From an uncultured Oscillospiraceae bacterium (GTDB lineage Bacteria; Bacillota; Clostridia; Oscillospirales; Acutalibacteraceae), in NCBI GenBank assembly GCA_902492895.1, contig CABUNG010000001.1, positions 186,001-250,000 of the forward strand: a stretch of DNA of 64,000 nucleotides, in the 5' to 3' direction. Shown in pieces: positions 36,054 through 44,102 of this stretch. The notes beneath the pieces are model-generated. The model worked only from the letters and a program-made list of their open reading frames with translations, did no database searches and had not been told where the DNA came from. Position numbers and translations under genes: made by a program. Numbering within the stretch: the first letter of the stretch is position 1; every line of letters begins with the position of its first letter.

Positions 36054-38002
36054 GCTGGATGGAGATGCTGTACCGCACCTATGAGAACTGCCAGGGGGAA
36101 GTCGGCCGGATTTATCCCGCCCCGCTCGACCGAAAGGGAAAACCCCTGCGCGCGCCCAGGCCGCTGCTGCCGGTCGGCCATACGCTGCAGAACGCGCAGA
36201 TCGAGGTCACACTCGGTCTCGACGGCACCTTCATTCCCCACGCCGCCCGGGTGCTGGACAAAAGCGAGGGGGTGACAGTGATTCCCTGTACGGAAAAATC
36301 CGCCAATAGAACCGCTCACCCAGAGCCGCACAGTCTCTTTGACAAATTGCAATATCTGGCCGGAGATTACTTGGAATTTGGAGGAAGAGAAAAGGCGTGG
36401 GCTTATAGAGCCTACATAGAACAGCTCGCCGGGTGGTGCGCATCCCCGTTTGCCCATCCCTCGGTGTGTGCGGTGCTGCGGTATCTGCAGAAAGGCTGCC
36501 TGATCGCCGATCTGGTCGCGGACGGGATCCTGATCAGCGGAGAGGACGGCCGGGTGCTTCCAAAATGGACGGGAGAAAAGGAGGAGACGCCGGCTATTTT
36601 CAAGGTGTGCGCCGATCCGATCAACGCGTTTGTCCGTTTCTGCGTGCGGGATCCGCAGAACCCGGAGGCCGCCCTTTTCCGGGACCAGACGGTGCGGGAC
36701 AGCTATATAGCCTATGCCGGGTCCCTCGAAGGGGAGACGGACCTGTGCTATGTGCGGGGAACATGGATACCGCGGGCACAATTCAGCCCGAAATTCATCC
36801 GAAACCCCGGTGACGGGACGAAATTGATTTCGGCTAACGATAAAATAGGCTTTACCTATCGGGGCCGCTTCGAAACCCCGGAACAGGCCTATAGCGTGGG
36901 CTTTGAAACGACCAACAAGGCCCACAGCGCGCTCAAATGGCTGATCGACCGGCAGGGGTGGACAAACGGCGACCAGGTCGTCGTCTGCTGGGGTACACGG
37001 AATGAAGATATGCCGTCTCTCGCCGGAGGATCGCTGGACTTTTTCGGCTGTCCGGCGGACATGGCCGCGGATACCGAATCCGCTTATGCCGCGCAGCTGA
37101 AAGCCGCGCTCTCCGGCTACCGCTCCAAGGGCCTCGACCGCAACGCCGACGTTGTCGTGATGGTGCTTGACGCCGCAACCCCCGGCCGCCTGTCCATCCC
37201 CTATTATCGGGAACTGGGAGGGCCGGATTTCCTGGACAGGCTGCAGTATTGGTACGCCACCTGTACAGGATGGCTGAGCAAGCGGATCGAGCCTGAGGGC
37301 GGGAAGCCCCGGCGGGTGCGCTATTTCGGCACGCCGCGGTTCGATGACATCGTTTACGCGGCCTATGGGCGGGGTGTCGGCGATAAGCTCAAAAAAGCGA
37401 CGGTGGAGCGTCTGCTGCCCTGTCTGCTGGACAAGGCCCGGATTCCGCCCGACCTGCGGCGGGCCGCCGTGGCGCGGGCATCAAATCCGCAGGCCATGGA
37501 ACCCTGGGAATACGAACAAACCCTGGATGTCGCCTGTGCGCTCATCCGAAAAGCGCGGACCGACGATGAACGGCGGAGATATCCCGGAAACAGACAACAG
37601 GAGGTTGGAAGATTGGCAAACGACGACTATAAGCAGGGCCGCTCCTATGTGTTCGGCCAGATCCTCGCGTATTACGACTCCCTGGAGGGATGGGCCACCG
37701 GCAACAGCCGGATGACCAATGCCAAACGGATCATGGCCCACTACCGGCAGATGCCGGCCAGGAGCGCGGAAATTCTCGAACGGCAGCTGCAGCCATATCT
37801 GAAAAAATTAGGGGAGAAGGCGTCCGGCCGGCTCAAAGAGCTCGATGAACTGTATGCGGTTTTGGACGGACCGGACGAAAACGGCGCCGCCAAATACAGC
37901 AATGCGCCTCTCGACGAAACGTATCTTCTCGGGTATCGGTCTCAGCTTCACGCGTTCTGGGCAAAGTACGGCGACAAGGAAACAACAGAAAAAGGAGAGT
38001 AA
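36050..38002 (+). CDS. cas8c: Cas8c/Csd1, large Cascade subunit (type I-C)
   Basis: 650 residues, the usual size for Csd1. The start MSWMEMLYRTYENC and the segments YRGRFETPEQAYSVGFETTNKAHSALKWLI and LSIPYYRELGGPDFLDRLQYWYATC are characteristic. It recognises the PAM and holds the complex together. The last quarter also encodes the small subunit Cas11c from an internal start (separate entry). Confidence 0.95.
   Translation: MSWMEMLYRTYENCQGEVGRIYPAPLDRKGKPLRAPRPLLPVGHTLQNAQIEVTLGLDGTFIPHAARVLDKSEGVTVIPCTEKSANRTAHPEPHSLFDKLQYLAGDYLEFGGREKAWAYRAYIEQLAGWCASPFAHPSVCAVLRYLQKGCLIADLVADGILISGEDGRVLPKWTGEKEETPAIFKVCADPINAFVRFCVRDPQNPEAALFRDQTVRDSYIAYAGSLEGETDLCYVRGTWIPRAQFSPKFIRNPGDGTKLISANDKIGFTYRGRFETPEQAYSVGFETTNKAHSALKWLIDRQGWTNGDQVVVCWGTRNEDMPSLAGGSLDFFGCPADMAADTESAYAAQLKAALSGYRSKGLDRNADVVVMVLDAATPGRLSIPYYRELGGPDFLDRLQYWYATCTGWLSKRIEPEGGKPRRVRYFGTPRFDDIVYAAYGRGVGDKLKKATVERLLPCLLDKARIPPDLRRAAVARASNPQAMEPWEYEQTLDVACALIRKARTDDERRRYPGNRQQEVGRLANDDYKQGRSYVFGQILAYYDSLEGWATGNSRMTNAKRIMAHYRQMPARSAEILERQLQPYLKKLGEKASGRLKELDELYAVLDGPDENGAAKYSNAPLDETYLLGYRSQLHAFWAKYGDKETTEKGE
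37613..38002 (+). CDS. cas11c: Cas11c small subunit from an internal start in cas8c
   Basis: Inside cas8c, in the same frame, AGGAGG (37599-37604) lies exactly 8 bases before a TTG codon at 37613. This is the best ribosome site in the gene. The product would be 129 residues, mostly helical (ANDDYKQGRSYVFGQ... to the cas8c stop), matching the size of Cas11c. Independent translation of Cas11 from cas8c is established for other type I-C systems. Here the sequence alone supports it; no expression data exist. Confidence 0.75.
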   Translation: MANDDYKQGRSYVFGQILAYYDSLEGWATGNSRMTNAKRIMAHYRQMPARSAEILERQLQPYLKKLGEKASGRLKELDELYAVLDGPDENGAAKYSNAPLDETYLLGYRSQLHAFWAKYGDKETTEKGE

Positions 38003-38008
38003 AGGAAC

Positions 38009-38842
38009 ATGAGCGTACTGACAAACAAAATCGACTTCGCGGCCATTCTTTCGGTTTCCCATGCCAATCCGAACGGCGATCCCCTCAACGGCAACCGGCC
38101 CCGCGAGAATTATGACGGGTTCGGGGAGATTTCCGATGTATGCATCAAACGCAAAATCCGCAACCGCCTGATGGATATGGGGCTGCCGGTATTCGTGCAG
38201 TCGGATGACCGCCGCACCGACGAGTTCAAGAGCCTGCGGGAGCGAGCGGAGGCGGTCGACGCTCTTAAAAAGGAAAAAGACCGGGATGCATACGCCAAAG
38301 CGGCCTGCGAAACCTGGATCGACGTGCGCAGCTTCGGGCAGGTATTCGCCTTCAAAAGATTGGAGGTTTCCGTCGGGGTGCGCGGCCCCGTGTCCATACA
38401 TCCCGCGTTCAGCATTGCCCCAGTCGATATCGTGACCACCCAAATCACCAAAAGCGTCAACAGCGAGGCCGGCAGCGATAAAAAAGCCTCGGACACCATG
38501 GGATCCAAGCACCGCGTCGAGCAGGGGATTTATGTTCTCTACGGGAGCATCAACTGCCAGCTCGCGGAAAAAACCGGTTTTACCGAGGAGGATGCCGAGG
38601 CGATCCGGAAAGCCCTCCTGACGCTGTTTGAAAACGACGCGTCTTCCGCCCGTCCCGAGGGCAGCATGGAGGTGTGCGAGCTGTACTGGTGGAAGCATAA
38701 CTGCAAGAGCGGGCAGACGTCCTCGGCGAATGTCCACCGCTCCCTGCAGGTGACACCGACCGAAGCAGCGCCGTTCTACACGGTGTCCCTCCGGCCGATC
38801 GCCGGTTTGGAACCGGCCATATACCGTGATGCCGGAATATGA
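38009..38842 (+). CDS. cas7c: Cas7c/Csd2, Cascade backbone subunit
   Basis: 277-residue RAMP protein that polymerises along the crRNA. The N-terminus KIDFAAILSVSHANPNGDPLNGNRPR is the Csd2 signature, with VDIVTTQITKSVNSEA and ELYWWKHNCKSGQTSSANVHRSLQV further on. AAAGGAGAG precedes the ATG. It overlaps the start of cas4 by 14 bases. Confidence 0.96.
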   Translation: MSVLTNKIDFAAILSVSHANPNGDPLNGNRPRENYDGFGEISDVCIKRKIRNRLMDMGLPVFVQSDDRRTDEFKSLRERAEAVDALKKEKDRDAYAKAACETWIDVRSFGQVFAFKRLEVSVGVRGPVSIHPAFSIAPVDIVTTQITKSVNSEAGSDKKASDTMGSKHRVEQGIYVLYGSINCQLAEKTGFTEEDAEAIRKALLTLFENDASSARPEGSMEVCELYWWKHNCKSGQTSSANVHRSLQVTPTEAAPFYTVSLRPIAGLEPAIYRDAGI

Positions 38843-39500
38843 GGAAGAGGCCTTTCTGCCGCTGTCCGGCCTGCAGCACTTTGCCTTTTGCCGCAGGCAA
38901 TGGGCGCTTATTCACATCGAACAGCAGTGGAACGAAAACCTGAGGACGGCGGAAGGCCGCCTGCTTCACGAACGGGCGCACGACGACCGGCTGACGGAAA
39001 AACGGGGGGATTTGCTGCTGGTCCGCGGCCTTCCCATTTTTTCGCGGACGCTTGGGGTAAACGGGGTGTGCGATGTGGTGGAATTCCACCGCTGTGCGGA
39101 CGGTGTTTCGCTGCACGGACGGGAAGGGCTGTGGAAACCGGTGCCGGTCGAGTACAAGCGGGGAAGACCCCATGACTTCGATGCGGACGAGCTGCAGCTG
39201 TGCGGTCAGGCCATATGCCTGGAGGAGATGCTCGCCTGCACCATCCCCGAAGCCTATCTGTATTACGGGGGAACCAGGCACCGCACCCGTGTCGTGCTGG
39301 ATGAAGCGCTGCGGGAGCGGGTTGGGAACCTGCTGCAGGAGATGCACACCCTGTTTGACAGGCAATATACTCCCCGCGCCAAACCCAGCAAGAGCTGCCG
39401 GGCCTGTTCCCTGGCCGATGTATGCCTGCCGAGGCTTGGACGGACACCGGCGGTCGCCGCGTATATCGACCGCTGCCTGAACGATGAGGTGATGGGATGA
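38829..39500 (+). CDS. cas4: Cas4 exonuclease (type I-C)
   Basis: RecB-like nuclease with a Fe-S cluster that trims prespacers and helps choose PAM-flanked ones. One Cys lies in FAFCRRQW, and three near the C-terminus in SKSCRACSLADVC, completing the four cluster ligands. Nuclease motifs are GVCDVVEF (Asp) and VPVEYKRGRP (E-x-K). ATG 38829 is preferred; GTG 38826 directly before it is possible. The last four bases overlap cas1. Confidence 0.94.
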   Translation: MPEYEEEAFLPLSGLQHFAFCRRQWALIHIEQQWNENLRTAEGRLLHERAHDDRLTEKRGDLLLVRGLPIFSRTLGVNGVCDVVEFHRCADGVSLHGREGLWKPVPVEYKRGRPHDFDADELQLCGQAICLEEMLACTIPEAYLYYGGTRHRTRVVLDEALRERVGNLLQEMHTLFDRQYTPRAKPSKSCRACSLADVCLPRLGRTPAVAAYIDRCLNDEVMG

Positions 39501-40528
39501 GAATTCTGCAGAATACCCTGTATGTCACCTCGCCTGATACCTATCTGTCTCTGGACGGGGAAAATATCGTGGTGATGAAGGAGCGGGAAGAGCTTGGCCG
39601 GGTGCCGCTCCATAATCTCGAAGGCGTGGTGACGATGGGCTATAAGGGGGCCAGCCCCGCCCTGATGGGGGCCTGTGCCAAACGGGATATAGCGCTCAGT
39701 TTTCTGACGCAGAACGGCCGTTTTCTCGCCCGCGTGACAGGCGAGGTACGCGGAAACGTGACGCTGCGCCGGACGCAGTACCGCCTGTCGGAACGGGAGG
39801 ACACCAGCGTCGTTATCGCCCGCCTGTTCATCGCGGCCAAACTGCAGAACGCCCGCTGGGTGCTCGAACGTGCCACAAGGGATCATGCCATGCGGCTGGA
39901 TACGGAAACCCTTCATGATACGGCCGTTTTTTTGGGAGCGGCCGCAAAGAATGCGGCTGCGGCCGCCTCTCTCGATACCCTGCGCGGGATCGAGGGAGAA
40001 GGGGCCCAGCGGTATTTTTCCGTGTTCGACGATCTGATCCTGCAGCAAAAAGAGGCGTTTGTTTTTACCGGCCGCAGCCGTCGTCCGCCTTTGGACCGTG
40101 TGAATGCGCTGCTGTCTTTTGTCTATACCCTGCTTGCGCATGATGTGGGCGCGGCGCTCGAGACGGTGGGATTGGATCCCTATGTCGGATTCCTGCATCG
40201 GGACCGCCCCGGCCGCCTGTCGCTGGCGCTCGATCTGATGGAGGAACTGCGGACGGTTGTGTGCGATCGCTTCGTTCTATCGCTGATCAACAGGCGGATG
40301 GTTTCCGCATCCGGTTTTACCGAAAAGGAAAACGGTGCGGTGGTGATGGATGACGATACCCGTAAGGCGATTTTGAGCGCATGGCAGACGCGCAAACAGG
40401 AGACCCTCCTGCATCCCTTTTTAAAGGAGAAAATCCCTTGGGGGCTCGTGCCTTATACGCAGGCGCTTCTGCTTGCGCGGGTTCTGCGGGGCGATTTGGA
40501 AGCCTATCCGCCGTTTTTCTGGAAGTAG
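39497..40528 (+). CDS. cas1: Cas1c integrase
   Basis: 343 residues. Cas1 inserts new spacers as a complex with Cas2. The N-terminal beta domain (MRILQNTLYVTSPDTYLSLDGENIVV) is followed by the helical catalytic domain, with an E in GIEGEGAQRYF, H in GLDPYVGFLH and D in SLALDLMEELR, the three metal ligands. Complete, with an ATGA overlap with cas4. Confidence 0.97.
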   Translation: MRILQNTLYVTSPDTYLSLDGENIVVMKEREELGRVPLHNLEGVVTMGYKGASPALMGACAKRDIALSFLTQNGRFLARVTGEVRGNVTLRRTQYRLSEREDTSVVIARLFIAAKLQNARWVLERATRDHAMRLDTETLHDTAVFLGAAAKNAAAAASLDTLRGIEGEGAQRYFSVFDDLILQQKEAFVFTGRSRRPPLDRVNALLSFVYTLLAHDVGAALETVGLDPYVGFLHRDRPGRLSLALDLMEELRTVVCDRFVLSLINRRMVSASGFTEKENGAVVMDDDTRKAILSAWQTRKQETLLHPFLKEKIPWGLVPYTQALLLARVLRGDLEAYPPFFWK

Positions 40529-40828
40529 GTGTGGAATTTGCTGGTCGTCATCACCTATGATGTGTGTACCGGCACCCCGGCCGGCCGCACCCGCCTGCGC
40601 AAAGTCGCGAAGCAGTGCCTGAATTATGGGCAGCGGGTACAGAATTCCGTGTTCGAATGTATTTTGGATGCGGCCACCTGCCGGATGCTGCAGCACAAGC
40701 TGGAAGAGATTATCGACAAAGAAACGGACAGCCTGCGGTTTTATTATCTCGGGAACAACTATAAACCGAAGGTGGAACACATCGGAGCCAAGGCGGTGTC
40801 CGATGTGACGGAGCCTTTGATTGTGTAG
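40529..40828 (+). CDS. cas2: Cas2
   Basis: 96-99 residues, ferredoxin-like fold. The first strand reads LLVVITYDVCTGT with the conserved Asp, and the middle RVQNSVFECIL and RFYYLG motifs are typical. GTG 40529 overlaps the cas1 stop region; TTG 40538 (MLVVITYDV) agrees better with the family N-terminus. Last cas gene before the leader. Confidence 0.95.
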   Translation: MWNLLVVITYDVCTGTPAGRTRLRKVAKQCLNYGQRVQNSVFECILDAATCRMLQHKLEEIIDKETDSLRFYYLGNNYKPKVEHIGAKAVSDVTEPLIV

Positions 40829-40999
40829 GTGCGAATGGGAAGTGATCCGAAAAAAGCGGGATCGTTCGCACGCCAAAACAGAAGGAAAAGCAGTTTTTGC
40901 GGGGGTGCTGATAGGTGGAAGGGCTCGGGAAGCACGCTTGGCGCCTCTTGGTTTGGCGCTTTCGACAAGAGATGGCCTCCTGTTTTATATGGTTTTGCT
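40829..40999 (+). promoter_or_regulatory. CRISPR leader
   Basis: 171 non-coding bases between cas2 and the first repeat, the expected position and size of a type I-C leader. The leader-proximal end is T-rich (TTTTATATGGTTTTGCT), suited to integration-host binding and to crRNA transcription starting nearby. No strong consensus -35/-10 pair was found. Confidence 0.7.
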
Positions 41000-42252
41000 G
41001 ACGCGCTCCGCATGGAGCGCGAGGATTGAAATCTCGAGCGTAACAGGCAACTGTGGGGGTTTGCCCGGACGCGCTCCGCATGGAGCGCGAGGATTGAAAT
41101 ATACACCTAAAGGAGACAAAATTGTCTATGTACTAGGACGCGCTCCGCATGGAGCGCGAGGATTGAAATGTGGTACCATGTGTTCAGTACCTCAAAAAGG
41201 AGGGACGCGCTCCGCATGGAGCGCGAGGATTGAAATTGATCGACAACCCTCCGTGGTTCGACATTTCTGGCGACGCGCTCCGCATGGAGCGCGAGGATTG
41301 AAATTTAAACTATTACGGAGGTGACGCATACATGACCCCGAGACGCGCTCCGCATGGAGCGCGAGGATTGAAATTCCTCCTGGGAAGGGTACGGCCGCAA
41401 ACGCATCTAGGACGCGCTCCGCATGGAGCGCGAGGATTGAAATATTCTCACATGGCGAATTGCGCTTACGTCTGGATGACGCGCTCCGCATGGAGCGCGA
41501 GGATTGAAATGGCTGGGTTACAACGATCGTCTCATCGGCGCTTACGACGCGCTCCGCATGGAGCGCGAGGATTGAAATAGGTCTGCCGCCGCAATCAATG
41601 TGAAATCGCCGTGACGCGCTCCGCATGGAGCGCGAGGATTGAAATCGAAGGATCCACATAATAGCGTCATAGATATGAGACGCGCTCCGCATGGAGCGCG
41701 AGGATTGAAATTGATTCCTACGATGCGCCATCTCTTCCGGAAAAAGGACGCGCTCCGCATGGAGCGCGAGGATTGAAATTGGCTGAGACACGGGTCTCAG
41801 GGTGTGTATCTCATGACGCGCTCCGCATGGAGCGCGAGGATTGAAATCGATGCAGGCCGTACAAAGCGATGCAAGCAGGATGACGCGCTCCGCATGGAGC
41901 GCGAGGATTGAAATAAATCATTGTGGATACCGTCTGCGCCACACGCCCGGACGCGCTCCGCATGGAGCGCGAGGATTGAAATACGGTCGCCGTGCCGAAT
42001 TGGTGGAACGACAACATGACGCGCTCCGCATGGAGCGCGAGGATTGAAATACTTGACAACAGAATACAAGCCGGGGTATACTGGACGCGCTCCGCATGGA
42101 GCGCGAGGATTGAAATAATGTCCTGGGATTCCCGGTAATTGTAGATGACAAGACGCGCTCCGCATGGAGCGCGAGGATTGAAATAATCCGTTTGCGTATA
42201 TCAAAGAGGACAAGGATATGACGCGCTCCGCATGGAGCGCGAGGATTGAATT
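41000..42252 (+). CRISPR. Type I-C CRISPR array, 19 repeats and 18 spacers
   Basis: 33-base repeats begin GACGCGCTCCGCATGGAGCG and end CGAGGATTGAAAT, with a GCGCTCC/GGAGCGC stem for Cas5c cleavage and the ATTGAAAT end that becomes the crRNA handle. I count 19 units starting at 41000, 41068, 41137, 41204, 41272, 41342, 41411, 41478, 41546, 41613, 41679, 41747, 41815, 41882, 41950, 42018, 42084, 42152 and 42220. Spacers are 33-37 bases (mostly 34-35), all different. The first 18 repeats look identical. The last, leader-distal one ends GATTGAATT and so is slightly degenerate, confirming the leader at the cas2 side. Confidence 0.99.
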
Positions 42253-42303
42253 GTATATTTTCTTTCGTCCGGTGCACCCTAACCAGGGACAGGGGGCGTA
42301 CGA

Positions 42304-42663
42304 ATGAAAAATACGGGAAAAAGTCTGGTGACGGGAGCTTTAGCGGGGGTCGCCAACGGTCTGTTTGGATCGGGCGGCGGCTTGTTTCTGGTTCCGATGT
42401 TTACAAAGTGGCTCGGGATGGAACAGCGGAAGGCCTTCGCAACCTCGGTGGCGGTAATTCTCCCGCTGTCTGCCGTATCGCTGGCGGTTTTTGTCATGAA
42501 GGGCGGCCTGGATTTCATGGCCGCGCTGCCGTATCTGATCGGCGGACTGATCGGCGGCATCCTCTCCGGGCTGGTCTTTAAAAAAGTATCGGTCACGCTG
42601 CTGCGCCGCGCATTCGGCCTGCTGATCCTGTACGGCGGCGTCAAGGCGCTGTTTCTTTTATGA
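42304..42663 (+). CDS. TSUP (TauE/SafE) family half-transporter, first subunit
   Basis: 119 residues with about four transmembrane helices and the TSUP glycine motif GVANGLFGSGGGLFLVPMF. Classical TauE/SafE proteins are about 250 residues with two such halves; here each half is a separate gene. The substrate is probably an organosulfur or other anion, not deducible. The last four bases (ATGA) overlap the second half. Confidence 0.85.
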   Translation: MKNTGKSLVTGALAGVANGLFGSGGGLFLVPMFTKWLGMEQRKAFATSVAVILPLSAVSLAVFVMKGGLDFMAALPYLIGGLIGGILSGLVFKKVSVTLLRRAFGLLILYGGVKALFLL

Positions 42664-43064
42664 GCTGGGCTTGGATTATCGGCCTGCTTGCAGGTCTCGT
42701 CACCGGCGTCATCAGCGGCTTCGGAATCGGCGGCGGTTCTCTGCTCATTCTCTATCTGACCACTTTCGCCGGGATGGATCAATATACCGCCGGCGGTCTC
42801 AACCTGCTGTATTTTCTATTCTGCGCTCCCGCAGCCTTGATATCCCATATCAAAAATAAACTGGTGGAATGGAGAACGGCCCTGTTTTGCACCCTGACAG
42901 GGGTCCTGACCTCGATCGGCGCGGCGTTTGCAGCATCGGCGATCGACGTCAGCCTGCTGCGTCGGCTGTTCGGCGTCCTGCTTTTGTATATCGGCGTCAA
43001 AGAATTGTTCTGCAAATCTCCTAAAAAAGAAGAAAAGGCTTCGGAGCCGACGGCCAAAGAATAG
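42660..43064 (+). CDS. TSUP (TauE/SafE) family half-transporter, second subunit
   Basis: 134 residues with four predicted helices and a second glycine motif, GVISGFGIGGGSLLILYL. RRLFGVLLLYIGVKELF matches the repeat seen at the end of the first subunit (RRAFGLLILYGGVKALF), showing the internal duplication of the family. A charged tail (KSPKKEEKASEPTAKE) ends it. It should assemble with the first subunit into one transporter. Confidence 0.85.
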   Translation: MSWAWIIGLLAGLVTGVISGFGIGGGSLLILYLTTFAGMDQYTAGGLNLLYFLFCAPAALISHIKNKLVEWRTALFCTLTGVLTSIGAAFAASAIDVSLLRRLFGVLLLYIGVKELFCKSPKKEEKASEPTAKE

Positions 43065-43100
43065 CAAAAGGGCACGGGAATTTTTCCGTGCCCTTTTGCT
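43063..43100. terminator. Terminator of the TSUP gene pair
   Basis: AGCAAAAGGGCACGG and its exact complement (15 bp), with an 8-base loop. The stem includes the A/T tracts, so it can work in both directions. Confidence 0.93.
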
Positions 43101-43262
43101 ATACGGTATGTATTCTATTTGCCGCTGTTTTTGACATGATGCGGCGTATTTGAGGCCGTTATAAGCCTCGAACGCTATCCTAAGCAGACCATGACCGAAC
43201 ACTTGTGATATCGAATCGGATCATTCCGTGTGATGGAATGTCGGGGCCGGGGTTATCTCCGT

Positions 43263-43442
43263 TCATGCAGAAGGATACTGAGGTAAAGGGGCTGTTTCTT
43301 GATCTGTGCGATCTTCGGCCGCATGAAAGGCAGCGTTTTCCGCTATCTTGGCCAGTTTGACCATAGCCGTCATGGTTTGTTGGTTTTGCGGAGACAGCTC
43401 ACGAATGACATCCGCCCACTCGTCCTTCATCGATTCCCGCAC
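43263..43442 (-). CDS. Small protein divergent from an Xre regulator
   Basis: 59-residue frame with a GTG start 8 bases from AAAGGAG. It reads MRESMKDEWADVIRELSPQN, continues QQTMTAMVKLAKIAENAAFH and has a Gln/Pro-rich tail. It is amphipathic and helical, without cysteines or membrane segments. The LSPQNQQTMTAM phrase resembles the helical tails that follow HTH domains in small clostridial regulators. Head-to-head with the Xre gene at 43604 across a 161-base AT-rich gap, it may be a partner or antagonist. Function unknown. Confidence 0.55.
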   Translation of the reverse strand: MRESMKDEWADVIRELSPQNQQTMTAMVKLAKIAENAAFHAAEDRTDQETAPLPQYPSA

Positions 43443-43603
43443 AACCCCTTCTCCTTTCTATATATTAATTAATATAAAAATATCATACATTTAATAATAT
43501 GTCAAATCTTGGAACTGTATTTCCAATGATATCCAGGATTTATCTTGCATGTTATTTGATTATTTGATATTCTAATATCAAATGCTGGAAGGAAGGGCAC
43601 ACC

Positions 43604-43960
43604 TTGCATAGGCGGATTAGAATGCTTCGAAAAGCGCTCGGACTGAATCAAACGGATTTCGCCAAGCAGCTCGGGCTGACACAGACGTCGCTTTCCATGA
43701 AGGAAAGCGGCCGGAGTGTGCTGACTGAAAAAAATATCAAGCTGATTTGTTCCACTTTTCATGTCAATGAGGAATGGCTTCGCCGCGGGCAGGGCGATAT
43801 GTTTACCGCATCGCCCTATGAAAAGGAATTGACGGATATTTTTGAGACGTTGACAGTCGAAACACAGCAGTGTCTGCTGCAGATGGCTAAAGAACTGCTC
43901 CGTGTCCAGCAAAGGCTGCTGAACAAAGCGGAGAAGGGCCCGAAATCGGATCAAAAGTAA
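43604..43960 (+). CDS. Xre-family regulator
   Basis: 118 residues. The helix-turn-helix (about 1-55, RIRMLRKALGLNQTDFAKQLGLTQTSLSMKESGRSVLTE) is followed by NVNEEWLRRGQGDMF-like sequence (FHVNEEWLRRGQGDMF), typical of phage and ICE-type repressors, and a helical C-terminal tail. TTG 43604 has GGAAGG upstream at 11 bases, and the alternative ATG 43622 would cut the first helix. It is probably a repressor of the intergenic region shared with the small minus-strand gene, which has several ATAT-rich palindromes (ATTAATTAAT, ATTTGATTATTTGATAT). Confidence 0.82.
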   Translation: MHRRIRMLRKALGLNQTDFAKQLGLTQTSLSMKESGRSVLTEKNIKLICSTFHVNEEWLRRGQGDMFTASPYEKELTDIFETLTVETQQCLLQMAKELLRVQQRLLNKAEKGPKSDQK

Positions 43961-43963
43961 ACA

Positions 43964-43993
43964 GAACCCCTCTGCGTCGGCGCAGGGGGGTTC
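43964..43993 (+). terminator. Hairpin after the Xre gene
   Basis: GAACCCC-TCTGCG/CGCAG-GGGGGTTC stem 4 bases after the stop, without a good T-tract (TTCATGGCG). Weak terminator. Confidence 0.5.
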
Positions 43994-44102
43994 ATGGCGT
44001 TTCTTCGTTGAATTTTCAGAAAACCTTAAGAGTTTTCCTTCTGAAATTATCGCAAAAGAGTGGTATGCTATCGAACGGACAACACAAAGAGGGGGATTTG
44101 GA

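Noticed and set aside
40821..42277. Several open frames with repeated SAWSARIEI-like or LHAERV-like segments
   Set aside because: They are translations of the CRISPR repeats and spacers in different frames, not a repeat protein.
42304..43064. A single TSUP transporter gene split by a frameshift
   Set aside because: Both halves have complete repeats and an ATGA overlap with good start signals; a genuine two-gene half-transporter is simpler.
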